A stretch of DNA of 64,000 nucleotides, from contig CAJFCV020000003.1 of NCBI GenBank assembly GCA_904066235.2, positions 8,494,001 to 8,558,000 of the forward strand. The letters are read 5' to 3'. Both the position numbers and the translations under genes were made by a program. The DNA comes from Bursaphelenchus xylophilus (lineage: Eukaryota > Nematoda > Chromadorea > Rhabditida > Aphelenchoididae). The notes under the pieces were generated by a model. That model searched no databases and was not told where the DNA came from. It was given only the letters and a program-made list of their open reading frames with translations. Positions 25,847-38,500 of the stretch are shown here, one piece after another (the first letter of the stretch is position 1; the number at the start of each line of letters is the position of its first letter).

Positions 25847-27603
25847 ATGGCGGCAGCTAGCGAGCCAATGCCAATACGGGCCAGCAGCACACAAAATGAC
25901 GAAGGCCTTTCTCAGTCAGTGGAGAGTGCCTTGGAGGATTTGGAACTCAAATACACATCTCCACCGACGGATATTGAACCGGGAATTATGTTTGTGAGTT
26001 TGCAAAACCCTTTAATTGTGATACTGGAGTGATTTCAGTCGACTTTAAGGTAGAAAATGGGAATTTTTTAGTTATTTTAACCATTTACCATATAAAAATC
26101 ATAAAATTTGACTCAAAATTTCCTTTTCAGCTGAGCTCCTCGCCTCCAAAAGGCGAATGCGTCAAGAAACTTCGAACCGTCGTCCTCTCCCATCACGACA
26201 TTTCCGAGCTGGGCGACATGAATATGGTGGCTAGAATGCTGAAAAATGCCCGGGATCTGGACCTAAGCCACAATCAAATCAATGACTGGTCGGAAGTGGC
26301 GGCTCTCCTCAAAGTGCTGCCCAAGTTGAAAAGCCTGAGTCTGAGTTTCAATCCGTTGATGAGTCAGATCGATGAGAAATTCAAGGATCTTCAGCATGAC
26401 TTGGAAGTGTTGGAGTTGAATGGAGTTAGCTTGGATTCGAGTGCTTTGAGGTGAGATCTGTCTTTATTGAACCAAAACTTTTATATTTTTTTCAGCGTGA
26501 TCCTTCAAATTTTCCCGAAGCTCCGAGTTCTCCAACTCTGCTCCGTAGCCATAGATCACCATCTCAACACTCCCACTTCGTCCTCCACTACCTACCAAAC
26601 AGAACAAGAGAACCAATCCCACCCTCTGCGGGACCTCTCCTTACATTCTTGCCAACTCGATTCGTGGGAGAAGGCGTTGAAGTTCACGGGGAAGTTCGAA
26701 TATCTCGAGTTCTTGGATCTCGGCAATAACAAGATCTGTTATATCCGAGGAGATCCGAGCACAAATGAGCTGAAACGACTCAGGATTTTGTGTCTCAATG
26801 GCTGCCCGTTGAATGGTTGGGAGAGTTTGGAAGCCTTGGCCGAATTCCCCTCATTGGAAGACTTGAGAGTGTCGGAAGTTCCTTTTTTGGACAATTTGGA
26901 ATGCGATTTGAAGCATCATCTATTGATCCCGAGGATCCCGAACTTGAAAGTGAGGAATAATTTCGATAAGAACTTCGGAAAACATTTTACACTAGCTATT
27001 AGCAACCATTTTTGATCTCTCTCTTATACAAGTAAAGTTGATTATATTTTTTAGGTCCTGAACGGCTCGGAGATCACTCCCAGATACCGGGAAGACTGTG
27101 AACGCGCCTTCATCCGCTACTACCAGACCCACAATGACAAGCCTCCGATCTACCAACGTCTCGTCGACTTGCACGGCAATCTTGAGCAGCTCGTTTTCGT
27201 CGATTTCACTCCTCAAGAAACGGTCAAAACTCGGCTGAAGTGTCCGGAAGTCAATCGAAGTTTCTGCATTCGTCATCGTCTCCACATTACCGTCTCTCAA
27301 TTTCTAAAGGCGATTTCCAAGGCCACGGATATTCCGTTGAATCGACTGAGAGTTCTGCATGTCACTCCTCAGTATCCCACAAGATCTCCGGATGAATTGA
27401 GACCGTCAAGTCAGTTCTTGCACACGCTGAGGATTGAGGACAACGACGAGTTCCATGTCTTTGTAAGTTGAGGAATTCATCTTGAAGGTCAGGATAGATA
27501 GTCTTTAAATTTCCTTTGTAACATACCTAGTAATCCCTTCAATTTTCAGACCAAGATCGTACCTCCACGCCCGTCGCAAAGGACCTCCGAGTCCCGTCCC
27601 TAA
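25847..27603 (+). CDS. Tubulin-specific chaperone cofactor E-like protein (TBCEL)
   Basis: Five exons (25847-25993, 26131-26450, 26496-26949, 27055-27462, 27550-27603) with consistent phases encode 460 residues. Residues about 60-300 carry leucine-rich repeats (for example KNARDLDLSHNQI, LKSLSLSFNPL, YLEFLDLGNNKI, RLRILCLNGCPL). The LRR cap leads into LNGSEITPRYREDCERAFI, a signature shared by cofactor E and its relatives. Residues about 377-443 form a ubiquitin-like domain. The CAP-Gly domain of true TBCE is absent, which points to TBCEL (coel-1 in Caenorhabditis). By family knowledge TBCEL binds and destabilises tubulin, promoting its degradation, in the cytosol. The residual alternative is a TBCE that has lost CAP-Gly. 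Confidence 0.88.
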
Positions 27604-27842
27604 TGTACAAATACTCCCAGTTATCTTTCTCTTTACAACTGTATATAATCTCTTCCTTCTCCAATCTACATCTCAAATCGCATATATCTTTAAAAGATAC
27701 GGTAGACGTTGATCCAGTGATAGTTCCCGAGTAGATTTACTTTTTTCGGTTATTCTTTTTCTCCATGTTGTTCCGTGACGTGTTGTATATACAAATATAT
27801 CCCATCTAGGTGGTGTTTTAGATGCTCTAAATGTTGTGTCGC

Positions 27843-27848
27843 AATAAA
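27843..27848 (+). terminator. Polyadenylation signal, TBCEL-like gene
   Basis: AATAAA lies 240 bp past the stop codon. The opposing gene's signal is only 30 bp further on, so the two 3' ends abut or overlap. Confidence 0.6.
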
Positions 27849-27876
27849 TGATAACTCAGTTATTGGAACTTGACAG

Positions 27877-27882
27877 TTTTAT
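27877..27882 (-). terminator. Polyadenylation signal, first cystatin-like gene
   Basis: AATAAA on the minus strand lies about 70 bp downstream of the minus-strand stop codon (27950-27952), facing the TBCEL-like signal. Confidence 0.55.
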
Positions 27883-27949
27883 TATACGTATATAAAGTTG
27901 CAAGATTCAAGAAGCCATAATTTCAATGTGATGACTCTCATGTTTCAAG

Positions 27950-28264
27950 TCATAAATAACAACTGTGTCCAAAAAGTCCTGGCGATAGATACCATTTGTT
28001 ACGGAAGATCCTGTAGGCGAGCACCGGCTCAGATCTTTCCTCGGCCAAAAAGATTCCGGACAATTTGAAACGATCAAATCCACCGGGAAGGTAGGCCATC
28101 GCGCGACGAGCCAAATCCTATGTATTGTACACGAAAGAAGACAATAAAAGCTAAATTACCTCATCTTCTTTTATAGGAACAGGAACAAAACCGTCTTCTG
28201 TGTCGGCGAGACCGAGACGTACGGCAAGAACAAGGAAGAAGATTGCGAAAATCTTAAAAGACAT
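27950..28264 (-). CDS. Small secreted cystatin-like protein, diverged or frameshifted
   Basis: Exon 1 (28264-28160, 35 codons) encodes a signal peptide (MSFKIFAIFFLVLAVRLGLA) and a short acidic stretch. Exon 2 (28117 down) continues LARRAMAYLPGGFDRFKLSG and ends in frame at 27950-27952, giving about 90 residues. The layout (signal exon, phase-0 intron, second exon) matches the neighbouring cystatin-like gene. The expected QxVAG region reads EPVLAYRIF, so the inhibitor motif is lost. A second frame of the same exon carries a plausible remaining strand, DTVVIYDLKHESHHIEI, to a stop at 27907-27909; the two join if one base of a T5 run near 27969 were absent. It may be a degenerating copy, a sequencing error or a short genuine protein. 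The relationship to cystatins is inferred from the neighbour. Confidence 0.5.
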
Positions 28265-28709
28265 CTTAAAATGAATAAAACAAGATAAAGTTTCGAATTT
28301 TATATTGCATTTTTTAATTAAAAAAATAATCAATGTACGTATGTTAAGTTGTCATTTTAATGCTCGCATATATCACATAATTTGTTATTGACTTTTTTGA
28401 AAATAATTGTGAAAGATAGACTTTAGTTTTGTTTGATTAATGGTACAATTTCGGACATGACTATTTGGCAAAAAACGCCTCTAAATACACCTATACGTAA
28501 TAAATATTAACGTCGTTTTGCCTCCTTTCTCTGACCAAAAAAATTGCTTCTTACAGTGACATGAACAAAGGACAAACATGAAGGTCATTCCAATTGTCCA
28601 GAAACGACTTTTGTACAGCTCGAACTAAAAATGGTGTTCTTCGTACCAGAGAACTCCTCCGATATTAAATTTTGCAAGCCTTGTTCAAAACGTACAAGCA
28701 TATCTTATA

Positions 28710-28715
28710 TTTATT
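28710..28715 (-). terminator. Polyadenylation signal, second cystatin-like gene
   Basis: AATAAA on the minus strand lies about 53 bp beyond the stop codon at 28768-28770. Confidence 0.55.
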
Positions 28716-28767
28716 TTCAAGGTGTCATATGCGAATGTAAGAAGCAGGTGCCTTTTTTATGAAACAT

Positions 28768-29194
28768 TCAATCGAACTTTGTGACTCCTCTTGGGTTGAT
28801 GAAAATGTCGTCGTGAAGCGGGATGCCCACCTTTGAGTGGGGCTTTATGATCAGAGCGTCAATGTCCAGAGAGTATTCCGTACCTGCGACAATACGCCTT
28901 GTGGCTTTTGTAACCTTCACAAATCCGACCATTTTATTGTGCTCTTTTGCATATTGCGCTACGCCGTCTTTTGCGAGTTTCTGAAAAAACGTTGGGATTA
29001 AAAATTATAAGCGACGTTTTGATATGCGTTTGGTTGATATAGCAAACTATCTCTAATACTGTGTTGTTGCTGTTTTAAACTGCTTAGCTTACCTGTACAT
29101 TTGGATCGTTTTCTAAGTCCGGAGGAGGCATAGCCTTCCCCGAAGAAACAACCGCCAAAATAGTGCAAGCCGCAACCAAACAGAGCTTCAGCAT
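28768..29194 (-). CDS. Small secreted cystatin-like protein
   Basis: Two exons (29194-29093 and 28980-28768), intron phase 0, encode 104 residues. Exon 1 is a signal peptide (MLKLCLVAACTILAVVSSG) plus a Pro/acidic linker. Exon 2 has the cystatin arrangement of an N-terminal helix (KLAKDGVAQYAKEH) followed by strands and the first inhibitory hairpin RIVAGTEYSLD, corresponding to the QxVxG loop. The usual second-loop Pro-Trp and the C-terminal disulphide cysteines are missing, and the protein is slightly short. Type-2 cystatins are secreted inhibitors of papain-like cysteine proteases, and nematode members also modulate host immunity. Whether this one inhibits anything is unknown. The neighbouring 27950-28264 gene has the same exon plan. 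Confidence 0.65.
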
Positions 29195-30436
29195 CTTGAT
29201 CACTATGAGCAGACAACAGGCTGACGGAATATAAAAGCTGCTCCGTATGATAATTTATAGATTAGATGGAGATGATTAAATCAGTGATTGAATAATTTAC
29301 GTTTAATTTTGGAAAACCACTATTTGATTACTGAGTGACAAATATCGCTGACGATGTATGTATGTATATTTCTATAACCTTGTTTGTGGAAGCAAAGATA
29401 AAATCAATGATTCGATGCTTCGGAATCTCACAAGCGCCGATTTTAGTGCCGTTGTTTATTCTTATTATTTAGTTATACGACGTTAATATTCTCAACTATG
29501 GACGATTTTATGCGTAGTCTTTCCATTCTCGATATGGACGTAATTGAAAAACAGCTGAGAATGAGGGTGGTTATCCTTGACTAACACATAAAGCTCCAAG
29601 TTGTAGTTCACTCTTTTGACAACTTGTACTTTTGCATGCAAAATAATCAGCACGCCCACATTATGATTTTTATTCCTCTGGTTATTTAGAGCTTACTTAG
29701 TCTTGGAGAAAACAGTAGCGATTGAAAATGATGGGCAGGAAATCAGAATAACTCCCTCTCTACAACCATTGGGGCACTGGAACATTTTGGCGGCCTTCAG
29801 ACCCGGCCAAGACTGAATGCAGGCTAAGGAAAGGAGTTACAATCGCACCGGCTTTAACATATTTTGAAATGATATTAGATGAATCTTCACAATGCGTTTA
29901 TCTTTTTGATGAGTTATAATTATTACGAAAAACTTTTTAAAGTAAAATATGTATGCTAATGATAAAAATGTTAGAGTCACTTTTATAAGCAATTTCAACA
30001 TTTTTTATGGGTATGTAAGGCATTGAATTGCGGTCAATGTGGTCAGAAATACAGAATTATTTATTACATCTATGAAAGAAAATGTTGCTTGATCATGATT
30101 ATTAGTGCAATGTGTGGATGCTGCAATACTGTGCATTTTGCTTCTCCAGAATCAACCTGACGTATTGCGTTTTCAGAATAATTGAGATAAGAAAAGCCCA
30201 CGTCAACGATGATTCCAAGGACAGCGGATTAAGAAAACGATATAAAAACTAAATCCTTCGAATTTCGTATTTCCATCCAATTCCGTTGTAAGAAACTCGC
30301 GCCCGTTTAAGGTGGCCATAGCAACCTTATGTCCGAAAAAAGCCAGAGGGCATTTTTAAACCCCCCCTTCCACTAGATTAGCCTTGTTTCTACTACTCGC
30401 TATTGCAATTACGGAATTATAAAAGCAATGTAAAGA
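29195..30436. other. Spacer between divergent genes
   Basis: No gene is supported in these 1.2 kb. It should contain the promoters of the cystatin-like gene (minus) and the single-pass membrane protein (plus). Confidence 0.6.
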
Positions 30437-32592
30437 ATGTGGATGATAATTCAGTGGTTGCTTTTCGTAGCTAGTCTGTGTGGAAGTGTAACGAGTCAAA
30501 ATGGAAATACGACTAAAACTGATGCGGAGGACAAATATAAAGAATATTTGGTGGATTGTGGTGAGTTACCAACTGCTCGATAGATAAAAATTCGCTTTTA
30601 AATTTGAAAATGTTTCCATGAATTACTTTTGAGCCTGTTCAAGAAATTCACGATGACTTTAGCTCCCGCTTTGCCAACAAATCGGCATTTTGAGTCGAAA
30701 AAAGTCAAGAATCATAAAAATTCAGAATTTTTTTACTGATATTCACTACTCATTTCCAAAAACCGCAATTTTTTGTATCAAACTTGACCGTATGCAGAGC
30801 CGCTAAGCAAATTAAACAAAACAAAAAAATTTTGACAATCACTTGCTGAGCTCTCACCAATTTACTTTTACCAATTTTACGGCCAACTTCTCCAAAGAGC
30901 AGATAGAGGAAAAAGAGAATGTAATAAAAACGGAACCCATCCTCATTTTTCAGTTATTGCCATCCAGAACGTCTCCCAAAATGAACTGGAAGTGTTGTCG
31001 ACGGAGCTGGCCAAAGTATTCTGCTTTACGATCGAGAAGTCGCAGCTACAAAGACTTGAAGGCGAGAAGCGAAGCGGTCTGGCATTTACGCCGGATGGGA
31101 TGGTTAATGACACCGATTGCGATGTTCAGGTGAGCTTTTTAAGGAAGGAGGAACTGCTCAAGGCAAGATGCCACATTTTAAGATTTGGTCTTCACAATCT
31201 ATAGGGATCTCTTCTCAATTTCTAAAAGTTTTAGCCGGTGTTTTTGAGTCTTTTCCAAAAATATTCAACGATATTTTTAAAGAAAAAACATGACAAAAAA
31301 GGAGAAGTAGAAAATGGCCACCGTTTTTTTGCAGAAGTTGCGATGAAAATCTCTGGAGAATAGTTGAAATTCACGCTCATAAATCATATTCTCCATTGAC
31401 TTCACTTTTTCTTTTTTTTGACAATGCTTCTTGCAGATTGCTACGGCCGCGATCAATCAAGACCATATCATAGCGCGTTTTGTTTTATCCTACAAAGATA
31501 CGCTGGTAAAAGCACGGGTAAGTTGAAAAAGAAAGCCGGCGAATTTTGATGACATAAAGAGGTGTGTCCTTTTAGGTAGCCGTAGAAGAGATTTCCCAAT
31601 TTACATTGTCTCATCTATCAGCATTAACTGGGCTGCCGATCGTCTCAATAAAACCCACAAATCCCGACCAATTTGTGATTCCATGGTGGATTGTTTGTAA
31701 GTTGTCATTATAGCTTATCAGTTAAAAATCTTTTAGTAACAATAATTGGAAGTTGTTTGTTGATTGGTTTCTTGGGATGGATATGTATGTTCATATATTA
31801 TAATACATGCGGCTCACCAATTGTTGTGAGGAAATCAAGCAACACGGGAGATGTGGAGAGTTTGCCGAAGAACGATTACGTTGAAACAAACTATGCCGAC
31901 GATCAACGGTTAAAAGAAATGTGAGAAACTTTTTGAAATTGGAGGAAAAACTTTACATAAAAAACGTTTTGTCACTAACTACAAAATGGACATCTTAAGC
32001 TTGATATTAATATTTCAGACCACCACTAGAACTCCCCAACCCCAAAGCAGACGATGAGAATCCATTCCAGGACAGTATTTTTGAAGTCAATTGTAAGTTT
32101 CAAGATCACAAAGATCACACATATGTGTGTTCTAGCCAATGATTTCCAATTGAAAACGGAAAAACCTTCAAGTCCATCTGTAATTCCGCTCTTCGGAAGT
32201 AAAGACACGTTAGAATCTGGAAGGGAAAAGGTCAAACCTCAGGAAGTTCCGGAAGCCACGGAGAAGGAAATCCCAAACGAAACGTCAGAAGTTGCTCCAT
32301 TGGAAAATATCGACGGGTTACCAACAGATCCTCCGGCTAAAAAAGAATCTACCGATACAAAACCACCCGTCAAATTGCCAGAAAAATGGTCGCCGTATTA
32401 TGCGGCGGAGTTTGTCGAACAGCTCAAGGTCACTGTAAGTCATCATTTGTCAATTTCGTTCTGAGTTCTTTGTGTAATTCTAGGTTGTGGTATAATTAAA
32501 AATTTCAGGAGCCTAACAGATACGACGGATCTCGGAGAACGCATCCTCAGCCAAGTATACAGACAGATCTTGACAATATAGATGTTGCTTAG
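30437..32592 (+). CDS. Single-pass type I membrane protein with long cytoplasmic tail
   Basis: Eight exons (30437-30560, 30954-31129, 31437-31517, 31576-31696, 31737-31920, 32019-32092, 32136-32434, 32509-32592) join in consistent phases to 380 residues. Residues 1-21 are a signal peptide ending VTSQ. The ectodomain (22-163) has three N-glycosylation sequons (NGT, NVS, NDT) and four cysteines. A transmembrane helix follows at about 164-189 (WWIVLTIIGSCLLIGFLGW). The cytoplasmic tail of about 190 residues is Pro/Glu/Lys-rich and disordered-looking, with ENPFQD, an NPF motif of the kind bound by EH-domain endocytic proteins. I do not recognise the family. The strand/helix order of the ectodomain could fit a SEA-like module, but that is a guess. 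It is probably a surface receptor or adhesion-type protein. Confidence 0.78.
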
Positions 32593-32598
32593 AATAAA
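32593..32598 (+). terminator. Polyadenylation signal directly after the stop
   Basis: AATAAA begins at the base after the TAG stop codon of the membrane-protein gene, implying a very short 3' untranslated region if used. Confidence 0.45.
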
Positions 32599-35500
32599 AT
32601 TTATTTTGTATTCGTTTAGCCTTGTTTTTAGAGTCATATATCGTCCGATAGTCGCTAACGGTCAAGTGAAATGGCTATGAGGTACACGCGCCATAAACAA
32701 AGCAGTAAAATACATTTTTGTTGTATAAAGCCTGCATGGAAGTTCAAACTGTAAACTAAGGATAGTTAGGCAACTGAAAGGTATCCAAGTATAGTCAAAA
32801 GTTGTTGCAAGATATGCGAATGTCTCCATCTTGTCGCCCATTTATCATCTTTCGAATATTTATGTTATCATCCAACTCAAAACAAACATTCTCTGAATCG
32901 CATTGAACCCGGTCCCATCAATCACATCATTTCAGTTCAACTGATACAAGTATTAATAATAATACGATGGGAAATGGGTCGGAAATGAAGCATGACCACC
33001 CCAACATCATCCCGAAACTTTATTTCCATTTGACATGCATTTCCTGAACTTGTAATAACCGGCGGTTATAAAAAGAGACACGTCAGTTTTGTGATGTTTC
33101 CCGTATGACTCGCAGAGATGGATAGAAATCTCGGTACAAAAATTGTCTGGGATACGAGATGTCTCTGCACTTGTAGCAGCTGGTGATGACGCCGAAATGA
33201 TGTGGAGATTGACTACGGTTTCGTTTTTTGTAGTACGCATCTCACAGCGTGGTGATTGAAGACCAGAGATTTACAAGGAAGTATATAAGCGAGAAATAGG
33301 TGGAATCTTTCTCTGTAGATGCGAAAAATTCATAAGACGATTTCCCGTCTGTTCAAATGTCATCACTTTTCATGATATCTCGAAAAATATCTCTTGACAG
33401 TAGCGCAAAGACTTCACAAGTTAAATTCTTTACAAATTAATATGTGACGAGCACTACATGCTTGTAGAATTTTAAATCTGAGCACATCATCCTGAACACT
33501 TCCCTTGCAAAACAATATCCTGGATTGCGGTTTCAGAAACTGTTAAGATTTTGGGCGGAAGTTGACGGTAAATCCTCTTGTTTGCTATTTTTTGGAAGTA
33601 ACTTACCTTGCCCATTTGCATTTCTGGAAGCCTTTCTTATATACCGTTTTTTCAATATTGATTCCGACTTGCGCTTCGCGTATTTTTTGCTATAGATAAA
33701 ACCACGATGACCAATGTATGCGCAAAGTGAATGACTTGGCTTATTATTTGTTTTGTCAGCATTGTCATAGGCGTCATAACAATGCCCAAATACCACTCGC
33801 TATGTCATAATATCCTTATTTTGATGGATGGCTGAGACGTTTTCAATTTTTAGATCTATGGCATTTACTTTGTATTTCCGGGAGACCGTCACAAATTTAG
33901 AAACTGAAATGATTTCAGTCTCATAAACAAGGACATGTCGCAAATCTTGAATTGTGTGTCGTTTACCGGAAATACAATGGAACGAAAATTAAGCGGGTAT
34001 TCTCCGAATCGTACGGTAACTACAGATTTAAAATTTGGACCGTTTTTTCGGGTTTCGTAGCGGGGGAAAATGGCGCTGCACGTCAATCCAGTGCCATTGA
34101 AGCTGACCAATATTTAATCAGTGTGGCTTCTCGTCACAAATGTAATGTTCATACCGCAAAACAATCAAGTTATAATTTCGTTCTCTTATAGGCCAATTAA
34201 CACAACGGCATAATCTTCTAGCGTATTAGCAAAGCGTTTCCATTGCACCACATATTGTATGTATTATGTACGCAAATATAATGTAATTTTTAAATTTTAA
34301 AAACGATTAACTTTTGCCAATTTCTGCTCGATAATTCTGGAAATACGTATCTTTTTCTATACGAAATATTTTCTGGATGCTCACGTTCTGACCCTTCTAA
34401 TCTGGTCGTTCCAAAATTTGCAATTAGCATTTCCCTTTCAAGATCATTTTTCACAAATTCCTGAGGGTTTTCGGGTAAAGATTACTCTATTTTTTATCGT
34501 AAATTCTCTTGAAGAAATTAAAAATAAAATTGTAATTGGAGTTGCTGACTACTCGAACGTCTAATGGACGTCAGAATTCCCATGATTTTGCGGTTGTAAC
34601 CCAATTTTTAAAGCTAATTTGTAGCCTTTTTCCGGCATAAATTTGGATGTGTAATATATTGGATTTATAGGGAACACGATGACATTGGTGGACTACAATT
34701 TACATGTTTACTAGTTTTTTTGTTTCTTGTAACAGGTGCTTGCAATCCGTCAACTTGACGTAACTTTTTTGTATCTTGTTTGGGGGTTTTGCAAATTGTA
34801 AAGGTTCGTTATATTCAGTGTTTAAGGGCAACAAAAGAACAATAGCCTGGGGGAAATTGGACTCTGACAATTGTGGCCTCTTTTGAATTGTACTCTGTGC
34901 AGTTAGGCTACAGGTCTTTTGGGAAGGGCAATCATGAGACATGGGATTCCATCATAGGTAAATAACATGCTAGATTCGGCCATTTAACTCTTCAAAAAAT
35001 TAGTTCATCAGCATCCCAAATACTGAAATTTTCAAGCAAAAAGGCCAAGACTTATGAAAAAATTGCCATTTTGTACAAAATATATGTGTATTTGTTGTGA
35101 TTTTTCGCTCTGTATGGCCTTTTAGCGTTACACGTGCAATTACTGCCCTCTCATATAATCCAACACAGTTCACACAATAATCCCCTCCCTACACGTCTTG
35201 GTAACACGTACACTGACTGAACTTTTAAAGCAAATCCTGAACCAACGTTTGTTGATCTCTACATTCTTTACGTGGTCGTTAACAACTGACATTTCGGATG
35301 TGTCTAGGCGGTGAAATCAATGCTAAACACCGGCTGCTGTTGCAAACGGCTTTCAAAGAAAATTTGGTAGAGCCAACGCCGCTCGCTTGCTGATTATCGA
35401 CTTTCTATGCGACGTCTATTCATTGCGCGACATATATGAAAAGAATTAGTCATACTAATGGAAGTTCAAAGCACTGAAAATTGATCCCTTCCGAACTTTA

Positions 35501-38500
35501 GTTTGTTAACAATGTACGAATTATTATATCATTTGGGTGTCAAATTGACGCAACCCACGAATTGTGAGTGTAATAAACGTCAATTTACTTCCAAATTTGG
35601 AAGTTGATACTTTCAAATTCTTTATATGTAATAAATTTATTTTCCTGTCCTTTTTTGGAAGAATCTAATAGCGCCTGAGGTCCTAAAAATTGTAATACGC
35701 CACTCATATTATCTAAAAAACTGTTGTTGGCATTCCTACACCCTAAAAATACATATTATACTTTATGAATTAGGTTATATGGTTTCGATTATGATGAAAA
35801 TTTCAAGTGAAAATGACGCAATAAGTCAATGATGGTTACTGCATCTTTTTTTGGGTATAAGAAGCCACGTTTTACCATTCTTGGAAGTGGGACGAAGCCA
35901 AGTGAAACTATACGTTCCTTTGGTATAAAGTTTACGTAAACGACATTTAGAGCGAAATATATAGCAAAAGAAACGTAGGCTTAGAACTTGGAGTCATTTT
36001 GCGAGGATTAAAGGGCAGAACCGTAACTGTGGCACAGTAATTAGAAGCAGATGCAATGCGGATCCAAGCGAAATGTGGCTCAACAACTAGTTAAATTGTG
36101 GGTTGCTAGATTTTGAACCTAAAGAGACGCAGTGATCCGATTTTTTTCAACTTTTGCATAAACGGTCTATAGATAATGCTGTTCAAATCCTAGGAACTTT
36201 AGCTCATATTTTGTTTATTTCTTTCTTCAGTCAAGCTATTTTATAATAAACCAAAAAATGACTAAAAATTTCCATTTTAAAAACGTCAAAGACTTCCGTT
36301 TTATTTACAAAAAAAGGCTTATTTAATTATGGCGCAAATGAAGTGGAGTTGCCTATTTTAAGTGCCCTTGTGAGCTTTCAGGTGTAAAGTATATTTAACC
36401 TTCCGTTTCCAATTCAAGAATGGACTACAATGTTGTTGTATTCCATTTATTTTTAGGTCCTGATAAACCACAATTGTGTTTTTGATGGAAACATGGGTCT
36501 GTTTTGAACTTTAGGAAGTTCTGGAGATGACAGGTGACAAACGTGTAAAATTTTGTTTGTTTAGGCTGTATATCAACGCCTAAAAGGGTCGACTCCCCTT
36601 TTCCAGATACTTCGAGATATTTATCGAGCTATGCTATAGAAAGCCTGTTGAAAATTGAGAAATTAAGCCATCAGTTTTGTACTTATTTGTTGAACTTTTA
36701 GGACAAATTAAGTTCAGAACTTTGCTGATGCCCATATGTATTTACATTGCTAAAAATATTTTTTTCGTCATTTTTTGTGTTCTTGAACATATATTTATAA
36801 CAATGACATCACCAAACGAACAGTTGCTCTGCCATAATCAGAATCTTGGCTCAAAGTAAATATACATGAATGTCTTGAATCCGGCGCAAACTACGTTGTT
36901 TCGAATGCAATTTAAGCCCTGTACAAATATTTGATTACGGTGGTTCAAACATCTTGTAGATTGGGTGACACGAGGTTGATCTTTATAATCGAATTTTTCG
37001 TATATGATACGATTAGAGGTTTCTTCTTGCTAGGCGGTTCCGTTTAAAATGTCACGTAGAACTAATTTGATTTCAATTCTTGGCACTTAGAACTCGCAAA
37101 GATAAGGCTGAAAATCGTTTTGTATCCTATCCCCCTCGTTTCAAATGCTCTTTCTGCAACAGATTCGTGACATTTCGTCCCTCGCAATCGTTATTCCTAA
37201 CATATCGGAAGTAAATTTTTTAGGAATGTACATATAACATATATAGTATATCGTATCTGGAATATTAGACGGCCTAGATATCCAAGATCCGATTTACACT
37301 TGAAAGTCGAGTGTTTCATACGGTTTTGCCATAATCTGAGTTGAATAGACACTTTGGCAAAGTCCATTGACTCTTCAATAACACGAAGATTTTGCGGTTT
37401 ACTGACTAGATTAAAATGCAAAACTTTAGACTCTGATTGCTGGTTTTCCAATTCGGTAAAAATTTGCAAAAAAGTATTCAAAAATGTATACACTCTCACT
37501 GTTGGGCAGCAGAAGGCAATGTGATCTTTGTGAAACTGGAATACTTCCTCAATTCATTAGTAAATAATTTATTTATTATACGTTTGACCCCGTCAGTGTG
37601 TCGGAGTCATTTCGAACTTTTTTGCATCTGAGTGCTCGCAAATTAACACATCAACCAAAGGACATTCAAGGCCGCGCAGATGTGCCTGAATTATTTACTT
37701 GTAGATTAGACATTTCCAAAGACATGAATATTTAAATTTCTCGATGTTTACGAACTTGAAAACCCCTTTACTCTTACTGTGGTTGACGTAAACAAGAACG
37801 TTAAAAAATGATTTTCAGCTGCGGTTTTTTGATTTTAAATGCAAAGTTTAACAACAACATTTTAAAAGTGCAGGAAATTGCGATCTTAACAAGATCCGTG
37901 TGGCAAGTGTAATGAAGTTTACAAGTTATTTAATTGTTTTTGATTTTAATGAACCGCGAAAGTTCGATTCAATTGAAGTAACAGGATTTTGCAAATGTCG
38001 TGAAAAACAGGGAAATGGTGAGTGAGTTAGAGACTGATCACAAAATAGAATGTTGCATATGACATGAAAGATTTTAAGGTGCTTTATGGGTTATAAAAAC
38101 CTTCTAGAAAAAGCCTCTATATGGTGATTTAAACAAGGTGGCTGATTGTTTTTTTATTCTGACTTTATATGGGCCGCATGTCAATTATTGAAATTTTAGG
38201 CTACTCTTTGCACAGGCAATATATTGAAAGTATTTTGCAAACCAGTGACGACGGAGATTACGAGAAACTTGAAAGAATTTCTACATAACTCGAGTTCCTA
38301 ATTGATGCCTTGGTTAAAACTTTGATCATAATTTGGTTTTCTCATTGTCAAAAAATAAGATTCGAAGCGCCAAAGTGTTTAAAAATCAGCAGTTACTGTG
38401 ATATCTTTACAACCGTTTGCATCTCTTTACGCCAACGGTTCGAGAAGGAATCCCTTCACAAAAAATAATTGTTTTGGAGAGTTGTTGTTTGATTGTAAAA

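Noticed and set aside
27907..28117. Fully open alternate frame across exon 2 of the diverged cystatin-like gene
   Set aside because: It cannot be reached from exon 1, which ends in phase 0. Only its last 20 or so residues look meaningful, so a frame break was preferred.
33007..33796. Two minus frames (77 and 87 codons), one with a good-looking donor (GGGCAAG|GTAAGT)
   Set aside because: The only nearby acceptor would give a 30-nt intron, too short, and no initiating Met or family signature is present.
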